A stretch of DNA of 64,000 bases from Paenibacillus woosongensis (GTDB lineage Bacteria > Bacillota > Bacilli > Paenibacillales > Paenibacillaceae): NCBI RefSeq assembly GCF_009725165.1, contig NZ_WNZW01000006.1, positions 124,001 to 188,000 of the forward strand, given 5' to 3'. Below are positions 51,391-60,051 of the stretch, one piece after another; position 1 is the stretch's first letter; every line of letters starts with the position of its first letter. A model generated the notes under the pieces. It ran no database searches. It was not told where the DNA came from and saw only the letters and a list, made by a program, of their open reading frames with translations. The position numbers and the translations under genes are program-made.

Positions 51391-52185
51391 ATGGATTTTC
51401 TGTTATTCATTGTCATGCTAATGCTCGGATTAATTGGTTCCTTCTTTTCGGGGCTTCTCGGAATAGGCGGAGCGATCGTGTCGTTTCCACTATTGCTTTT
51501 CGTTCCTTCGGCGTTTGGCGTTGCGGATTTTTCGGGTCAGGAAGTCTCTTCGATCAGCATGTTTCAGGTGTTCTTTGCCTCGCTTGCCGGCGTGCTGACG
51601 TATCTCAAAAACAGCAAAAGTCAAGCGGCCGTCATTCATAAAGGCCTTGTAGTATATATGGGCGCCGGGATTTTGTTCGGGAGCCTCGCCGGAGGGCTTG
51701 TCTCCGGATACCTGGACGGCAGGATCATCAACATCATTTACGGGGTTCTGGCCATCATTGCGGTTATCCTGATGCTGATCCCAAGCAAAGGCAAAGAAGG
51801 GGAAGCGGCTGGCCAGCCTATCGTATTTAATCGGGCGTTCGCTGTTATTATATCGTTTCTGGTCGGCATCGTCTCGGGAATCGTTGGCGCCGGCGGCGCA
51901 TTTATTCTGATCCCTGTCATGCTGACGGTCATGAAGATTCCGACCCGTATTACAATTGCTTCTTCCTTGGCAATCGTGTTCATATCAGCGATCGGCGGTG
52001 TAGCCGGCAAATTGACCACAGCGGCCATCCCCTGGGAGGCTACGCTGTTCACCGTCATCGGCAGCTTGCTTGGCGCGCCGCTTGGTTCTTGGCTCAGCGC
52101 GAAAATGAACGTCAAATATTTGCGGTACGGGCTTATTGTTTTAATCGCATTGACTGCCATTAAGGTGTGGATGTCGATATTGTAA
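51391..52185 (+). CDS. TauE/SafE-family sulfite exporter
   Basis: 264 residues with about eight membrane segments in two homologous halves ('GLLGIGGAIVSFPLLLF' and 'GIVGAGGAFILIPVMLTVMK'), typical of TauE/SafE. In cst-type clusters it exports sulfite made by the persulfide dioxygenase. ATG 51391 with AAAGGAGGGAG upstream. Confidence 0.9.
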   Translation: MDFLLFIVMLMLGLIGSFFSGLLGIGGAIVSFPLLLFVPSAFGVADFSGQEVSSISMFQVFFASLAGVLTYLKNSKSQAAVIHKGLVVYMGAGILFGSLAGGLVSGYLDGRIINIIYGVLAIIAVILMLIPSKGKEGEAAGQPIVFNRAFAVIISFLVGIVSGIVGAGGAFILIPVMLTVMKIPTRITIASSLAIVFISAIGGVAGKLTTAAIPWEATLFTVIGSLLGAPLGSWLSAKMNVKYLRYGLIVLIALTAIKVWMSIL

Positions 52186-52292
52186 GGCTTGAATTCACAT
52201 TATTTCATTTGCTATTTGCTGAATGGTTTATGGGGGTTATTTCCTCAGCTGGATTGCGGTTGAAGATTGCGCTGGCTGTTATTTTCGAATAA

Positions 52293-52310
52293 TATACCCT
52301 TAGGTGTATA
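52293..52310 (+). promoter_or_regulatory. Second CstR-type operator
   Basis: TATACCC-TTAG-GTGTATA, 18 bp, one mismatch from perfect symmetry, 31 bp before the CstR gene. It matches the site at 48434 in length and half-sites, so the regulator probably controls both the cst operon and its own gene. Confidence 0.75.
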
Positions 52311-52340
52311 GGTTAAGTGAATGAAATGGAGTGAACCTTA

Positions 52341-52607
52341 ATGGACTACAATTATAACGAGGATTTAAAACGGCGCCTGAGAAGAATAGAAGGACAAGTG
52401 CGGGGAGTTCTGCGTTTGATGGATGAAGGAAAATCCTGCAAGGAAGTGGTAAGCCAGCTGTCAGCGGTCCGCAATGCGTCGGATCGGGCTATCGCCCAAA
52501 TCGTAGCCGAAAATTTGCAGCAGTGCATTCTGGAGGAGCAATCGTCAGGCGGGAACACCGATAAAATCGTGAAGGAAGCGATCGAGCTGCTGGTCAAAAG
52601 CCGGTAA
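52341..52607 (+). CDS. cstR: CstR-type persulfide-sensing repressor (CsoR/RcnR family)
   Basis: 88 residues, all-helical DUF156 fold. Cys33 ('GKSCKEV') and Cys62 ('LQQCILEE') are 29 residues apart, as are the sensing cysteines of CstR. The position where CsoR has its copper-binding His is Asn58, which argues against copper sensing. It forms a di- or tetrasulfide bridge with reactive sulfur and leaves the operator. Nearby operators at 48434 and 52293 fit. Confidence 0.87.
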   Translation: MDYNYNEDLKRRLRRIEGQVRGVLRLMDEGKSCKEVVSQLSAVRNASDRAIAQIVAENLQQCILEEQSSGGNTDKIVKEAIELLVKSR

Positions 52608-52647
52608 TAATTCAGAATTTTTTAAAATAGACAGGAGAGAGATCACG

Positions 52648-52959
52648 ATGGCAGGACGAGTAAGCAAGGAGATTTCGCCGCAAGAGCTATCCGCACGCTT
52701 GAAGAAGGGCGAGTCGGTCAAGATGCTGGACGTCCGTGAACCGGAAGAATGGGCGGCAGGCCATATTAAAGGAGCGAAGCATATTCCGCTTGGACAAGTC
52801 TTGGAGAGACTGCGTGAACTGGATGCGGATGAGGAGCTTATCGTGATTTGCCGCAGCGGCAACCGCAGCGGACTAGCCTGCGAGCTGCTGGAGGAAAAGG
52901 CCTTCAATGTCGTCAACATGACTGGCGGGCTGATGGCTTGGGAAGACGAGTTGGTCTAA
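52648..52959 (+). CDS. Rhodanese-domain protein
   Basis: 103 residues, single rhodanese domain with active loop 'CRSGNRSG' near residue 71. Cytoplasmic, no signal. 40 bp after cstR. ATG 52648 with AGGAGAG upstream. Confidence 0.9.
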   Translation: MAGRVSKEISPQELSARLKKGESVKMLDVREPEEWAAGHIKGAKHIPLGQVLERLRELDADEELIVICRSGNRSGLACELLEEKAFNVVNMTGGLMAWEDELV

Positions 52960-53078
52960 GCCATATATATTTAGGCGAGTAAAGGATAGAGGGTTAGCGG
53001 ACACCGCTTTAATTCTTGAATTGGATATCAAGTTTAGTTTTAGCTTAAGCTCATAGAGTTTGGGAGGAAGAAATACTC

Positions 53079-53435
53079 ATGTGGCTCATTGTTTTAATAA
53101 TAGCCGGTCTGGCATACATGCTGCTTCGCAATTTGCTGCCTGTAAAAGGGCTGGCTTATGTCGACGCCCACATTCTGCATAACGCATCAGAGCTGCCGGA
53201 AGAGACGAGGATGCTCGATGTCCGGGACGAGGTGTTCTACCGGGAATGCCACGTACAAGGGGCGATCAACATTTCGATCGGTCGTCTTCCTTTCGTTTGG
53301 AGCAACGAACTCTCACCGGATGAGCCGATTCTGATTCTCTCAGACAGCAACATCAAGAGCAAGCGGGCGGCGCGCCTATTAAAAAGCCGGGGCTTCCGGC
53401 GAATATACGCTGTCCGTGGGCACTTCTGTGCGTAA
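53079..53435 (+). CDS. Membrane-anchored rhodanese-like protein without catalytic cysteine
   Basis: 118 residues: N-terminal membrane segment ('WLIVLIIAGLAYMLL') and a rhodanese-like domain facing the cytoplasm or the outside. The usual active loop Cys is replaced by Ser: 'LILSDSNIKSKRAARLL' aligns with 'LLYCQSGMRSKNAARIL' of the next gene. Two other cysteines occur ('RECHVQG' and the C-terminal 'HFCA'). A structural or regulatory role is more likely than sulfurtransfer. GGGAGGAAG ~10 nt upstream. Confidence 0.75.
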   Translation: MWLIVLIIAGLAYMLLRNLLPVKGLAYVDAHILHNASELPEETRMLDVRDEVFYRECHVQGAINISIGRLPFVWSNELSPDEPILILSDSNIKSKRAARLLKSRGFRRIYAVRGHFCA

Positions 53436-53462
53436 TAAGCAGAGAAAGCGTGGTTAACCATC

Positions 53463-53849
53463 ATGGGGACAGGTACATTAATCAATATTTTATTCATTCT
53501 ATTAGTTGTTTGGTTCGCATATACCCGTTTACGGCCTGCTCCCGGTTTGAAGACACTCCGAGAGGAGCAGTTCAGAAATAAAATGCAGAGCTCTAGAGAC
53601 CCGGTACTCATCGACGTCAGGGAAACGGGCGAATACAGAAGAGGACATATTCCTGGCGCGAAGAACATTCCACTATCTCAGCTGCATGGGCGGCTTGGTG
53701 AAATTCCGCAGGATAAAGACCTTTTGCTCTATTGCCAGAGCGGGATGCGCAGCAAGAACGCGGCTCGAATCCTTGGCAAGAACGGCTACAGTAAACTGTT
53801 CCATCTTGCCGGGGGAATTAGCTCCTGGAGAGGCAAAATCACGAAGTAG
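53463..53849 (+). CDS. Membrane-anchored rhodanese
   Basis: 128 residues: N-terminal membrane segment ('INILFILLVVWFAYT') then a rhodanese domain with intact loop 'CQSGMRSK' and 'HLAGGISSW'. A tandem neighbour of the Cys-less homologue (27 bp apart), so the pair may act together at the membrane. The ribosome site is weak. Confidence 0.87.
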   Translation: MGTGTLINILFILLVVWFAYTRLRPAPGLKTLREEQFRNKMQSSRDPVLIDVRETGEYRRGHIPGAKNIPLSQLHGRLGEIPQDKDLLLYCQSGMRSKNAARILGKNGYSKLFHLAGGISSWRGKITK

Positions 53850-53871
53850 ATGCCGGCGTAGCAGTAAAGAG

Positions 53872-53912
53872 GACTAGGGATTTCCCGGATCAGGGACTTC
53901 CCTAGTCTTGTT
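53872..53912 (+). terminator. Terminator of the sulfur cluster
   Basis: GACTAGGGA pairs with TCCCTAGTC around an 18-nt loop, followed by TTGTTT. Confidence 0.7.
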
Positions 53913-53972
53913 TCTGCTGGTGATAATGGATCTAGAGAGCCAGCTTCACCAGTATGCTGCGGCTGTACCAGC

Positions 53973-54087
53973 AAAGCTATGGTGCCTACACGCTATGGTG
54001 CTATGGCAATACCGCACCAAACGCACGCTATGGCTATACCAGCTAGCTATGTCTGCACCAGCGAGCTATGTCTTCACCGGCTAGCTG
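53973..54087. repeat. Degenerate ~19-bp tandem repeat
   Basis: GCTATGnCTnnACCAGC-like units recur (for example GCTATGTCTGCACCAGCGA then GCTATGTCTTCACCGGCTA), mixed with shorter GCTATGGTG units. No coding potential. Confidence 0.65.
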
Positions 54088-54230
54088 GAGCTCCCCCATC
54101 ACTGGAGCTGTCGTAATCCCTCTCTAAATGGCAATGCTGGCGGCTGCGAATGGCTAATGTGATTAGTGCTAATCATTGAGATGGCTAACGAAAGCGGCTG
54201 GGTTGGGTCAACCAACTGTCCGTGATGACC

Positions 54231-54413
54231 AACGGACCGTAGTTCCGCTATTCGGCGAAAAAGCAGAAAAAACTAAGGTCAACGGACACAGGTTCCGCTA
54301 TATCGCTAAAATGGAATGGAAATGAGGAGGTATGTGGTAAATAGCTGCCTCTCTGTCCGTTAGGCTATGTCAAAAGGGTATATCTTCACAAATAGCGGAT
54401 CTCATGTCCGTTA
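54231..54413. repeat. Quadripartite element, family 2
   Basis: Motif AACGGAC-n4/5-nnTCCGCTATTT. Forward copies at 54231 and 54281, inverted copies at 54338-54362 and 54389-54413; steps 50, 57 and 51 bp. Same total length and geometry as families 1 and 3 with a different motif. Confidence 0.82.
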
Positions 54414-54471
54414 GCATTCGCCAAGCTCATCTGTAACCTAAAGACCGTTCCCATTATAGTTACATCTGCAA

Positions 54472-54683
54472 CAGTTACTCCAGTTACTCAAACCACGTTT
54501 ACGATGCTCAGTTACTTCAGCTACTCAAACCATGTTCACGATGCTCAGCAACTCCAGTTACTTAAACCACGTTCACAATACTAAGTTACTTCAGCTACTC
54601 AAACCACGTTCACGCTGCTCAGCAACTCCAGCTACTCAAACCACGTTTACGATACTCAGCAACTTCAGTTACTACTCAAGCCC
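54472..54683. repeat. 37-bp tandem repeat, about 5.7 units
   Basis: Five consecutive units of exactly 37 bp (54472-54656) of the form CAGTTACTTCAGCTACTCAA...CACGATGCT, plus a partial sixth. The Leu/Thr/Phe-rich frame spanning it is a by-product of the repeat. No gene is seen between 53913 and 54830. Confidence 0.88.
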
Positions 54684-54830
54684 AGCGACTGCTCAGTTTC
54701 TTTTCAAACAGTCCTTGTTCTCGGTTCTTACTCCGTCTCCAGTGCTTACGAACAACTCTCTGAAACTGAACAGCCATTGACCGGCTTGGCCAGAGCTTGT
54801 TAGAGCAGATCACCCGTCTGTCTGAGCCTC

Positions 54831-55538
54831 TTACTTGATAAAGATACCGCCGAAGGGGATGGCCTCGCGCAAGAAGCGCTTCATGATGCCATCTTCGTTC
54901 TGCAAGTCACGTTCCAGCTCGCGACTGCCAGAGCCGGCCTGGATGAGAACATGGCCGCGTCCGGTCATCTTCCACTGGTAGCGCATATGCTGGCTGGCGA
55001 GATGATTACCGTAAACGGATAGCTCCAGTTTGGCGTTCTCTGGGTAAGCGATGACGCTGCCTGCCTCCACGTAGATCGGCTCTACGGGATCAAGCGGCAG
55101 TTCCAGGACCTGGCCTTGCGTCAGGATTCCGATGAGGCCCTCCCCCGAGAATTTCATTTTGATTGCATCGCGGGTGATCATCATGTTTTTCATGCTGAGA
55201 ATCCGGGTTTCCATTTGCACGCCTTCAGTATAAAAAAACAAATGCTTGAAATCGTACAGCAAATCGCTCCCCGCTGTAAGCGCAATCGGCTTCATCGAAA
55301 CAGAAGGAGGAAGGGAGGCTACGAATTGGCAGGGGCCCTGGATATCCGCACGGATCAGCTTGCGTTTCCGGTACATTCCTTTCATGTTCATCAGCTTGTC
55401 GCTCCGCAGGCTGCTCGCTCCCCGAAAGGCGATAATTTGCCCCGGATGCAGCACATGGGCGATTTCCCCGTCTTGCAAATGAAAGGTAACCGCCTGCCCG
55501 GCCAGCAGAGCGGATTCATTATTATACTCAATGTCCAA
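54831..55538 (-). CDS. AIM24/DUF124 family protein
   Basis: 235 residues, all-beta with repeating 'GQxxxFHLQDGEIAHVLHPGQIIAFRG' style blades; matches the AIM24 (DUF124) family of beta-roll proteins. Function unclear in bacteria. TTG start at 55538 with AAAGGGGG about 7 nt upstream. Confidence 0.82.
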   Translation of the reverse strand: MDIEYNNESALLAGQAVTFHLQDGEIAHVLHPGQIIAFRGASSLRSDKLMNMKGMYRKRKLIRADIQGPCQFVASLPPSVSMKPIALTAGSDLLYDFKHLFFYTEGVQMETRILSMKNMMITRDAIKMKFSGEGLIGILTQGQVLELPLDPVEPIYVEAGSVIAYPENAKLELSVYGNHLASQHMRYQWKMTGRGHVLIQAGSGSRELERDLQNEDGIMKRFLREAIPFGGIFIK

Positions 55539-55750
55539 CCGTGTTCCCCCTTTCTCCCCTCAAACACTTGCGAAAAACCAAGTTTAAGCAGTTCTACAAC
55601 CGGATACCCAAGCCTTTCAGAACCGCGCTTCTTAACTGCAAGGTTTTACAAAATTACAACACCTTAGATCGCTATCTCAGCATTCCGCTTCTTATTGAAC
55701 ATAAAACAGTGCATCTTCTGAGGTCTGCCAGCCCGGTACTCCCTGGGGAA

Positions 55751-56158
55751 TTACCTCCGCAACACAACGCGAATCACGCGAAGGAGAATGAAATAACCTG
55801 CAAGAAGAGCGGCGCCCGTGATCAACATAATCCGCGTTTTGCGGGCTTTGGCATCGCGGACTTCCTGGGCTTCGGTCAAAGCGGATACCGTTGCGGCCAA
55901 CTCCCTGTTGCTGGCCATGAGCTCTTCGTTCTGTTGACGGTAGGCTTCCAATGTCCCCTGCGCTTGCTCCAGCTTGTCCAGGGTGACCTGATAGTTTTCT
56001 TTTATTTCATTGATATCATTAGGGAGCTCGGACAGCACCTTAACACCTTTGAAAAAATCGTCGAAATATCCCGCCTCGGCGCGGGAGGCATTTGTTAATC
56101 CGGCGAAAAAAACAGCTGCCAGTACGACGGAGACGATGCGCACTAAACCTTGCTTCAT
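55751..56158 (-). CDS. Secreted or membrane-anchored coiled-coil protein
   Basis: 135 residues: signal peptide ('IVSVVLAAVFFAGLTNASRAEA'-like region, residues 7-28), coiled coil (about 45-95), then one C-terminal membrane helix ('IMLITGAALLAGYFILL') with basic end 'RVVLRR'. No family recognised. GAGGTG upstream of ATG 56158. Confidence 0.72.
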   Translation of the reverse strand: MKQGLVRIVSVVLAAVFFAGLTNASRAEAGYFDDFFKGVKVLSELPNDINEIKENYQVTLDKLEQAQGTLEAYRQQNEELMASNRELAATVSALTEAQEVRDAKARKTRIMLITGAALLAGYFILLRVIRVVLRR

Positions 56159-56390
56159 TCTCTTTTCACCTCCGGTGTCATCCGTTAGAAATACGAGTTC
56201 CTCTTTATGAGATATTACGTAGTATTTGCTCGAAAAGTTTCCATATGCAATGTCGAAGCAGCTTTGCTTCGAGTACTATTATAGCAAATAAACCGCTATT
56301 TACCGGCCATTACAATCAAACCGGGAAAACAGCGGTCCATCAAGGCACTATTAAATTCAGCAAAGTTCCACAAAATTCGCCAGGCAAAAA

Positions 56391-57251
56391 CTAGGCCTGG
56401 GCAGCTTTGCGCATGTACATAATGGCAACGGTACGAGGGCCGCAATGGCAGGAAATTGCGCAGCCGCCTTCGATAATGGCCACTTCTTTTGCATCCGTCT
56501 GCTCCAGCAGCGTTGTGCGGATGTAACCCGCAGCTTTCTCGGCAAGCGTCTGGGCCACGATAATTAAATCACGATCGATCTTGTGAAAATTGTCGAGGAG
56601 ATGCTGCAGCATCCGCTGGACAGCCTTCTCCGTTTTGCCTCTATATTTATCGGCGGAAATGACGAAGCCGTCCTTGATTCGCAGCACGGGGCGAATTTTG
56701 AGCAGGCTGCCGATCATATGCTGAACGCTGGAGACACGGCCTCCCCTGTGCAAATAATCAAGGCTGTCCACAAGCACTTCCATCTCGACGCGTTCGCGCC
56801 ACTCCTCAACGAGCTCGACGATCTGCTGCGGACTGGCACCGTCCTTTGCCGCCAAAGCCGCCTTGATGACAAGGAGCGCGACGCCGCCGGATACGTGCAT
56901 TGAGTCAACGACCCTTACACGTCCAGAAGGGAACTCCTCTGCAGCAATAAGCGCATTCTGGTAGGTGGAAGAGAGCTTCGAGGACATGCTGATAAATACG
57001 ATGTCCTGTCCTTGCTCGATGCAGGGCGCGAAGGCTGTGACAAAATCAGCCGGCGAAGGCGCTGCAGTCCCGGGCAGCTCTCCGCCTTCATCCACCCTGC
57101 GGTAAATGTCGGTTGTGGTGATTTCAAGCTTGTCCTTATAAGCGGTTTCACCAAACACGACATATAGCGGAACGATACCGATATCATACTGTTCGATCCA
57201 AGAGTTCGGTACGTCAGAAATACTGTCCGCGAATATTTTAACTTGTGTCAA
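56391..57251 (-). CDS. DegV family fatty-acid-binding protein (FakB-like)
   Basis: 286 residues. 'IFADSISDVP' at the N-terminus, 'TAAPSPADF', 'ISMSSKLSSTYQNA' and 'CHCGPRTVAIMY' are DegV signatures; these residues bind a fatty acyl carboxylate. FakB proteins present fatty acids to the kinase FakA. TTG start at 57251 with GGGGGAAA upstream. Confidence 0.92.
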   Translation of the reverse strand: MTQVKIFADSISDVPNSWIEQYDIGIVPLYVVFGETAYKDKLEITTTDIYRRVDEGGELPGTAAPSPADFVTAFAPCIEQGQDIVFISMSSKLSSTYQNALIAAEEFPSGRVRVVDSMHVSGGVALLVIKAALAAKDGASPQQIVELVEEWRERVEMEVLVDSLDYLHRGGRVSSVQHMIGSLLKIRPVLRIKDGFVISADKYRGKTEKAVQRMLQHLLDNFHKIDRDLIIVAQTLAEKAAGYIRTTLLEQTDAKEVAIIEGGCAISCHCGPRTVAIMYMRKAAQA

Positions 57252-57369
57252 CGTATTTCCCCCAGTAATAGGTTTTGGTCATAATGAATCATAGAAGAGA
57301 CCTACTTGAATTATAGTAGAGTTGATCAGCTATAGCAAAGACTCGTGTCACATTTTGTCGTCAGAGCCA

Positions 57370-58263
57370 TTACTGATTAATCCAGGCAAAGCGCTGACGA
57401 TACTTGCGGGGCGACAGCCCCTCTATTTTGGTAAAACTGGCGGTAAAATAGGCGGGATGGTTAAACCCCACTTCCTCGGCGATCCGCTCTACCGTGTAAT
57501 TGCTCTGCAGCAGCAGCAGCTTGGACTGCTCTATCCGGTAGCGCTGCAGGTAGGCCGCAGGCGAGCAGCCGAAGACCTTCTGCATGCAGCGGGCGATATA
57601 GACCGGATGAAAGTTGATGCTCTCGCCGAGCCTCTTGGCCGAGAACTGTTCCTTGTAATGCTCCCTTAGATACGAGGCGGCCCGCTCCGCGCAAATCGAT
57701 TGCGGGGACGGTCCGTTCATGCCGATGGAGGCGGACAAGAGGGAGATCACTTCCTGAAACAGCGTTTGCTGGCGCAGCTTGGCGCCGGAGATATGCAGGC
57801 TCCGGTTCAGATCGGTCAGCTCCGTAATGGTGTCACTCAGCTTCTGCGGCTGCACCACCTTCGTAAATTGGGGGACCGGCACACTGAACGTCCATGTGGA
57901 AAAAGCCGATGCCGGCATATATCCCGGACGATCGTCGCCTGAGCAGAAATGCTCGCCGCACCTCTCCGTCTCGATGGACCAGCTGGAGCTAGTTTGAAAG
58001 TGAACCCAATGATACAGCGTATCCTCCTTGCAGTCGGCTACCGCATAGTGATAGCTGTCCGGCCGTAAAATAAGCGCATGCCCTTCGCTGACTTCATAGC
58101 TGCGACCTTCCTCGCCCATGTAGAGACAGCCTTTGTCGACAAAAAGAAGATCGAACACATCGATATTTTGACGGCTGGGATGCTTTTGTCCCGCACTCAG
58201 CAGAGACAAGCCGCTGGCGATATAATGGGGCAGGGGAGGAACCGTAAATTGAATGACAGACAT
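57370..58263 (-). CDS. AraC family transcriptional regulator
   Basis: 297 residues. N-terminal cupin-like ligand domain (to about 165) and two C-terminal helix-turn-helix motifs: 'FSAKRLGESINFHPVYIARCMQ' and 'YTVERIAEEVGFNHPAYFTASF'. Typical of sugar-responsive AraC activators. ATG 58263 with AGGAGG upstream. Divergent from the MATE gene (~307 bp apart), which may be its target. Confidence 0.92.
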   Translation of the reverse strand: MSVIQFTVPPLPHYIASGLSLLSAGQKHPSRQNIDVFDLLFVDKGCLYMGEEGRSYEVSEGHALILRPDSYHYAVADCKEDTLYHWVHFQTSSSWSIETERCGEHFCSGDDRPGYMPASAFSTWTFSVPVPQFTKVVQPQKLSDTITELTDLNRSLHISGAKLRQQTLFQEVISLLSASIGMNGPSPQSICAERAASYLREHYKEQFSAKRLGESINFHPVYIARCMQKVFGCSPAAYLQRYRIEQSKLLLLQSNYTVERIAEEVGFNHPAYFTASFTKIEGLSPRKYRQRFAWINQ

Positions 58264-58569
58264 GCGAACTACCTCCTAGTACAATTGCATTCAGGTTTGA
58301 ATATTTAAAGATTCAGTTGGTTGAGTGATACATCCATTCCAATATAACATCTATAATGTGTCTCATGCTAAAAGTTAGTTAAAAAGTATGATTGTCAGGC
58401 ATCTGCATCCTGAATTGCTTTTGAAGGAACGGAGCAACGCTGCGGCTGGAAGCCTGCGCCAGCTTAATGCGAATCCCCGTCCGAAAGCGAAACGGGACTT
58501 TTATAACGGCTTTTACAAGTTATATTACGGATGGTTGATATCTTCTCCGCCATACTGGAGGTTGTAATA
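58264..58569. other. Divergent intergenic region, AraC/MATE
   Basis: Promoters of both flanking genes should lie here. I see no convincing -35/-10 pair or operator repeat and no small gene. Confidence 0.45.
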
Positions 58570-59931
58570 ATGAAAAAAATACGGAGTAGAGAGAAAGATA
58601 AATTTGGCCTTTGGATTCTGGCCTGGCCGATTTTCATTGAAATGTTCCTGCAATTCCTGTTGGGCGCCGTCGATACGTTGATGGTGAGCCGAATCTCAGA
58701 TGACGCTGTAGCGGTTGTCGGCTTCTCCAATCAGCTGTTCAATGCGTTGACGACGCTGTTTGCTACCGTCGCGAGCGGAGCCGGAATCGTCATCGCCCAG
58801 AAGCTTGGCTCAAGGCGCGAGGAAGATGCCAGAACAGTCGCTGTCATATCGGTGAAAGTGACGGCATTGATCGGCCTGGGCCTGAGCCTGATGCTCGTGG
58901 CTGTTCCCGCCCCTATCGCGAGAATGCTGCAGCTGCCTGAGGAGCTGATGCCGCTAGCCATACCGTACATCTCGATCGTCGGCGGTGGAATGATCCTGAC
59001 CGCGCTGATGTCTGCGCTCAGCACCGCGATTCGCAACACCGGCAATACGAAGGGGCCGATGTACATTGCCGTAGCGATGAACATCATCCATATTGTGATG
59101 AACTATGGCTTTATCTTTGGAGAGCTTGGATTTCCGCAGCTCGGCCTGACCGGGGTGGCGATCTCCACAGTGACGAGCCGTTTGCTGGCGACGGTGATGC
59201 TGCTCCTTCTTTTCCTGGTTGCCTTCGAACGGAGAATCGGCATTCGCGACATCTCCCTGTTTGACCGCAAGCTGTTCAAGGAAGTACTTGTCATCGGCTG
59301 GCCGCTCGGAGTCAACTCGGGCAGCTGGGTATTCTCACAGCTAGTTATTTACTCTTTCATAGCTACGCTCGGCTCCATGGAGCTGGCGGCGAGGACGTAC
59401 ATGAGTACATTGGAAACCTTCTGCTTCCTGCTTGGCTTCTCCCTCGCTCTTGCCGTACAGATACAAATTGCCCATCTGTACGGAGCAGGCCGGACGAAGG
59501 AGGCTTACAAGGCGGTATACCGTTCGTTGTCGGCAGGGCTGCCGCTGGTTATTATCAATACCTGGCTCCTGGTGCTGTTCGGCAAGCATATATTGGGACT
59601 GTTTACGCAGGACGAAGGGATATTGCTGATATGCGGAGCGCTGCTCTGGCTGAATCTGGCGCTGCAGCCGGCCAAAGTCCTGAATATGACGCTGGGGAAT
59701 GCACTGAATGCTGTAGGGGATACGAGGTATACGATGTACGTGTCGCTGTCGGTCATGTGGGTCGTGGCTACCGGCTGCTCGTACCTGCTTGGGATTTCAC
59801 TCGGCTGGGGGATCGTTGCCATTTACGGCTGCATGATCGCGGATGAATATATCCGAAGTATCTTCTGCTACGTCCGCTGGCGAAAACGGAAATTTTTGCG
59901 GATGAAAGAAGCAGAGCTTCAGGCAGCCTAA
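58570..59931 (+). CDS. MATE family multidrug efflux transporter
   Basis: 453 residues, twelve membrane helices. 'WPIFIEMFLQFLLGAVDTLMVS' (helix 1 signature), 'GWPLGVNSGSWVF' and the C-half repeat are typical of NorM/YpnP-like MATE pumps exchanging cationic drugs for Na+ or H+. ATG 58570 is favoured for GGAGG about 8 nt upstream; a longer frame from 58531 lacks it. Confidence 0.9.
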   Translation: MKKIRSREKDKFGLWILAWPIFIEMFLQFLLGAVDTLMVSRISDDAVAVVGFSNQLFNALTTLFATVASGAGIVIAQKLGSRREEDARTVAVISVKVTALIGLGLSLMLVAVPAPIARMLQLPEELMPLAIPYISIVGGGMILTALMSALSTAIRNTGNTKGPMYIAVAMNIIHIVMNYGFIFGELGFPQLGLTGVAISTVTSRLLATVMLLLLFLVAFERRIGIRDISLFDRKLFKEVLVIGWPLGVNSGSWVFSQLVIYSFIATLGSMELAARTYMSTLETFCFLLGFSLALAVQIQIAHLYGAGRTKEAYKAVYRSLSAGLPLVIINTWLLVLFGKHILGLFTQDEGILLICGALLWLNLALQPAKVLNMTLGNALNAVGDTRYTMYVSLSVMWVVATGCSYLLGISLGWGIVAIYGCMIADEYIRSIFCYVRWRKRKFLRMKEAELQAA

Positions 59932-59969
59932 ATGCAGGAATCCTCTGGAATGGATTATGTTCTACACAA

Positions 59970-60015
59970 CACAATAAGCGGCGCACACGAATGTGCAGCC
60001 GCTTATTGTGCTTTA
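59970..60015. terminator. Bidirectional terminator between MATE and LTA-synthase-like genes
   Basis: A perfect 13-bp stem CACAATAAGCGGC/GCCGCTTATTGTG, loop 15 nt. Confidence 0.8.
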
Positions 60016-60051
60016 TCTGGAAGGGGCGAATCAATCGCCCGCTTGTTCAAG

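Noticed and set aside
54532..54780. 82-codon frame in the 37-bp tandem repeat
   Set aside because: The frame follows the repeat period and has no ribosome site.
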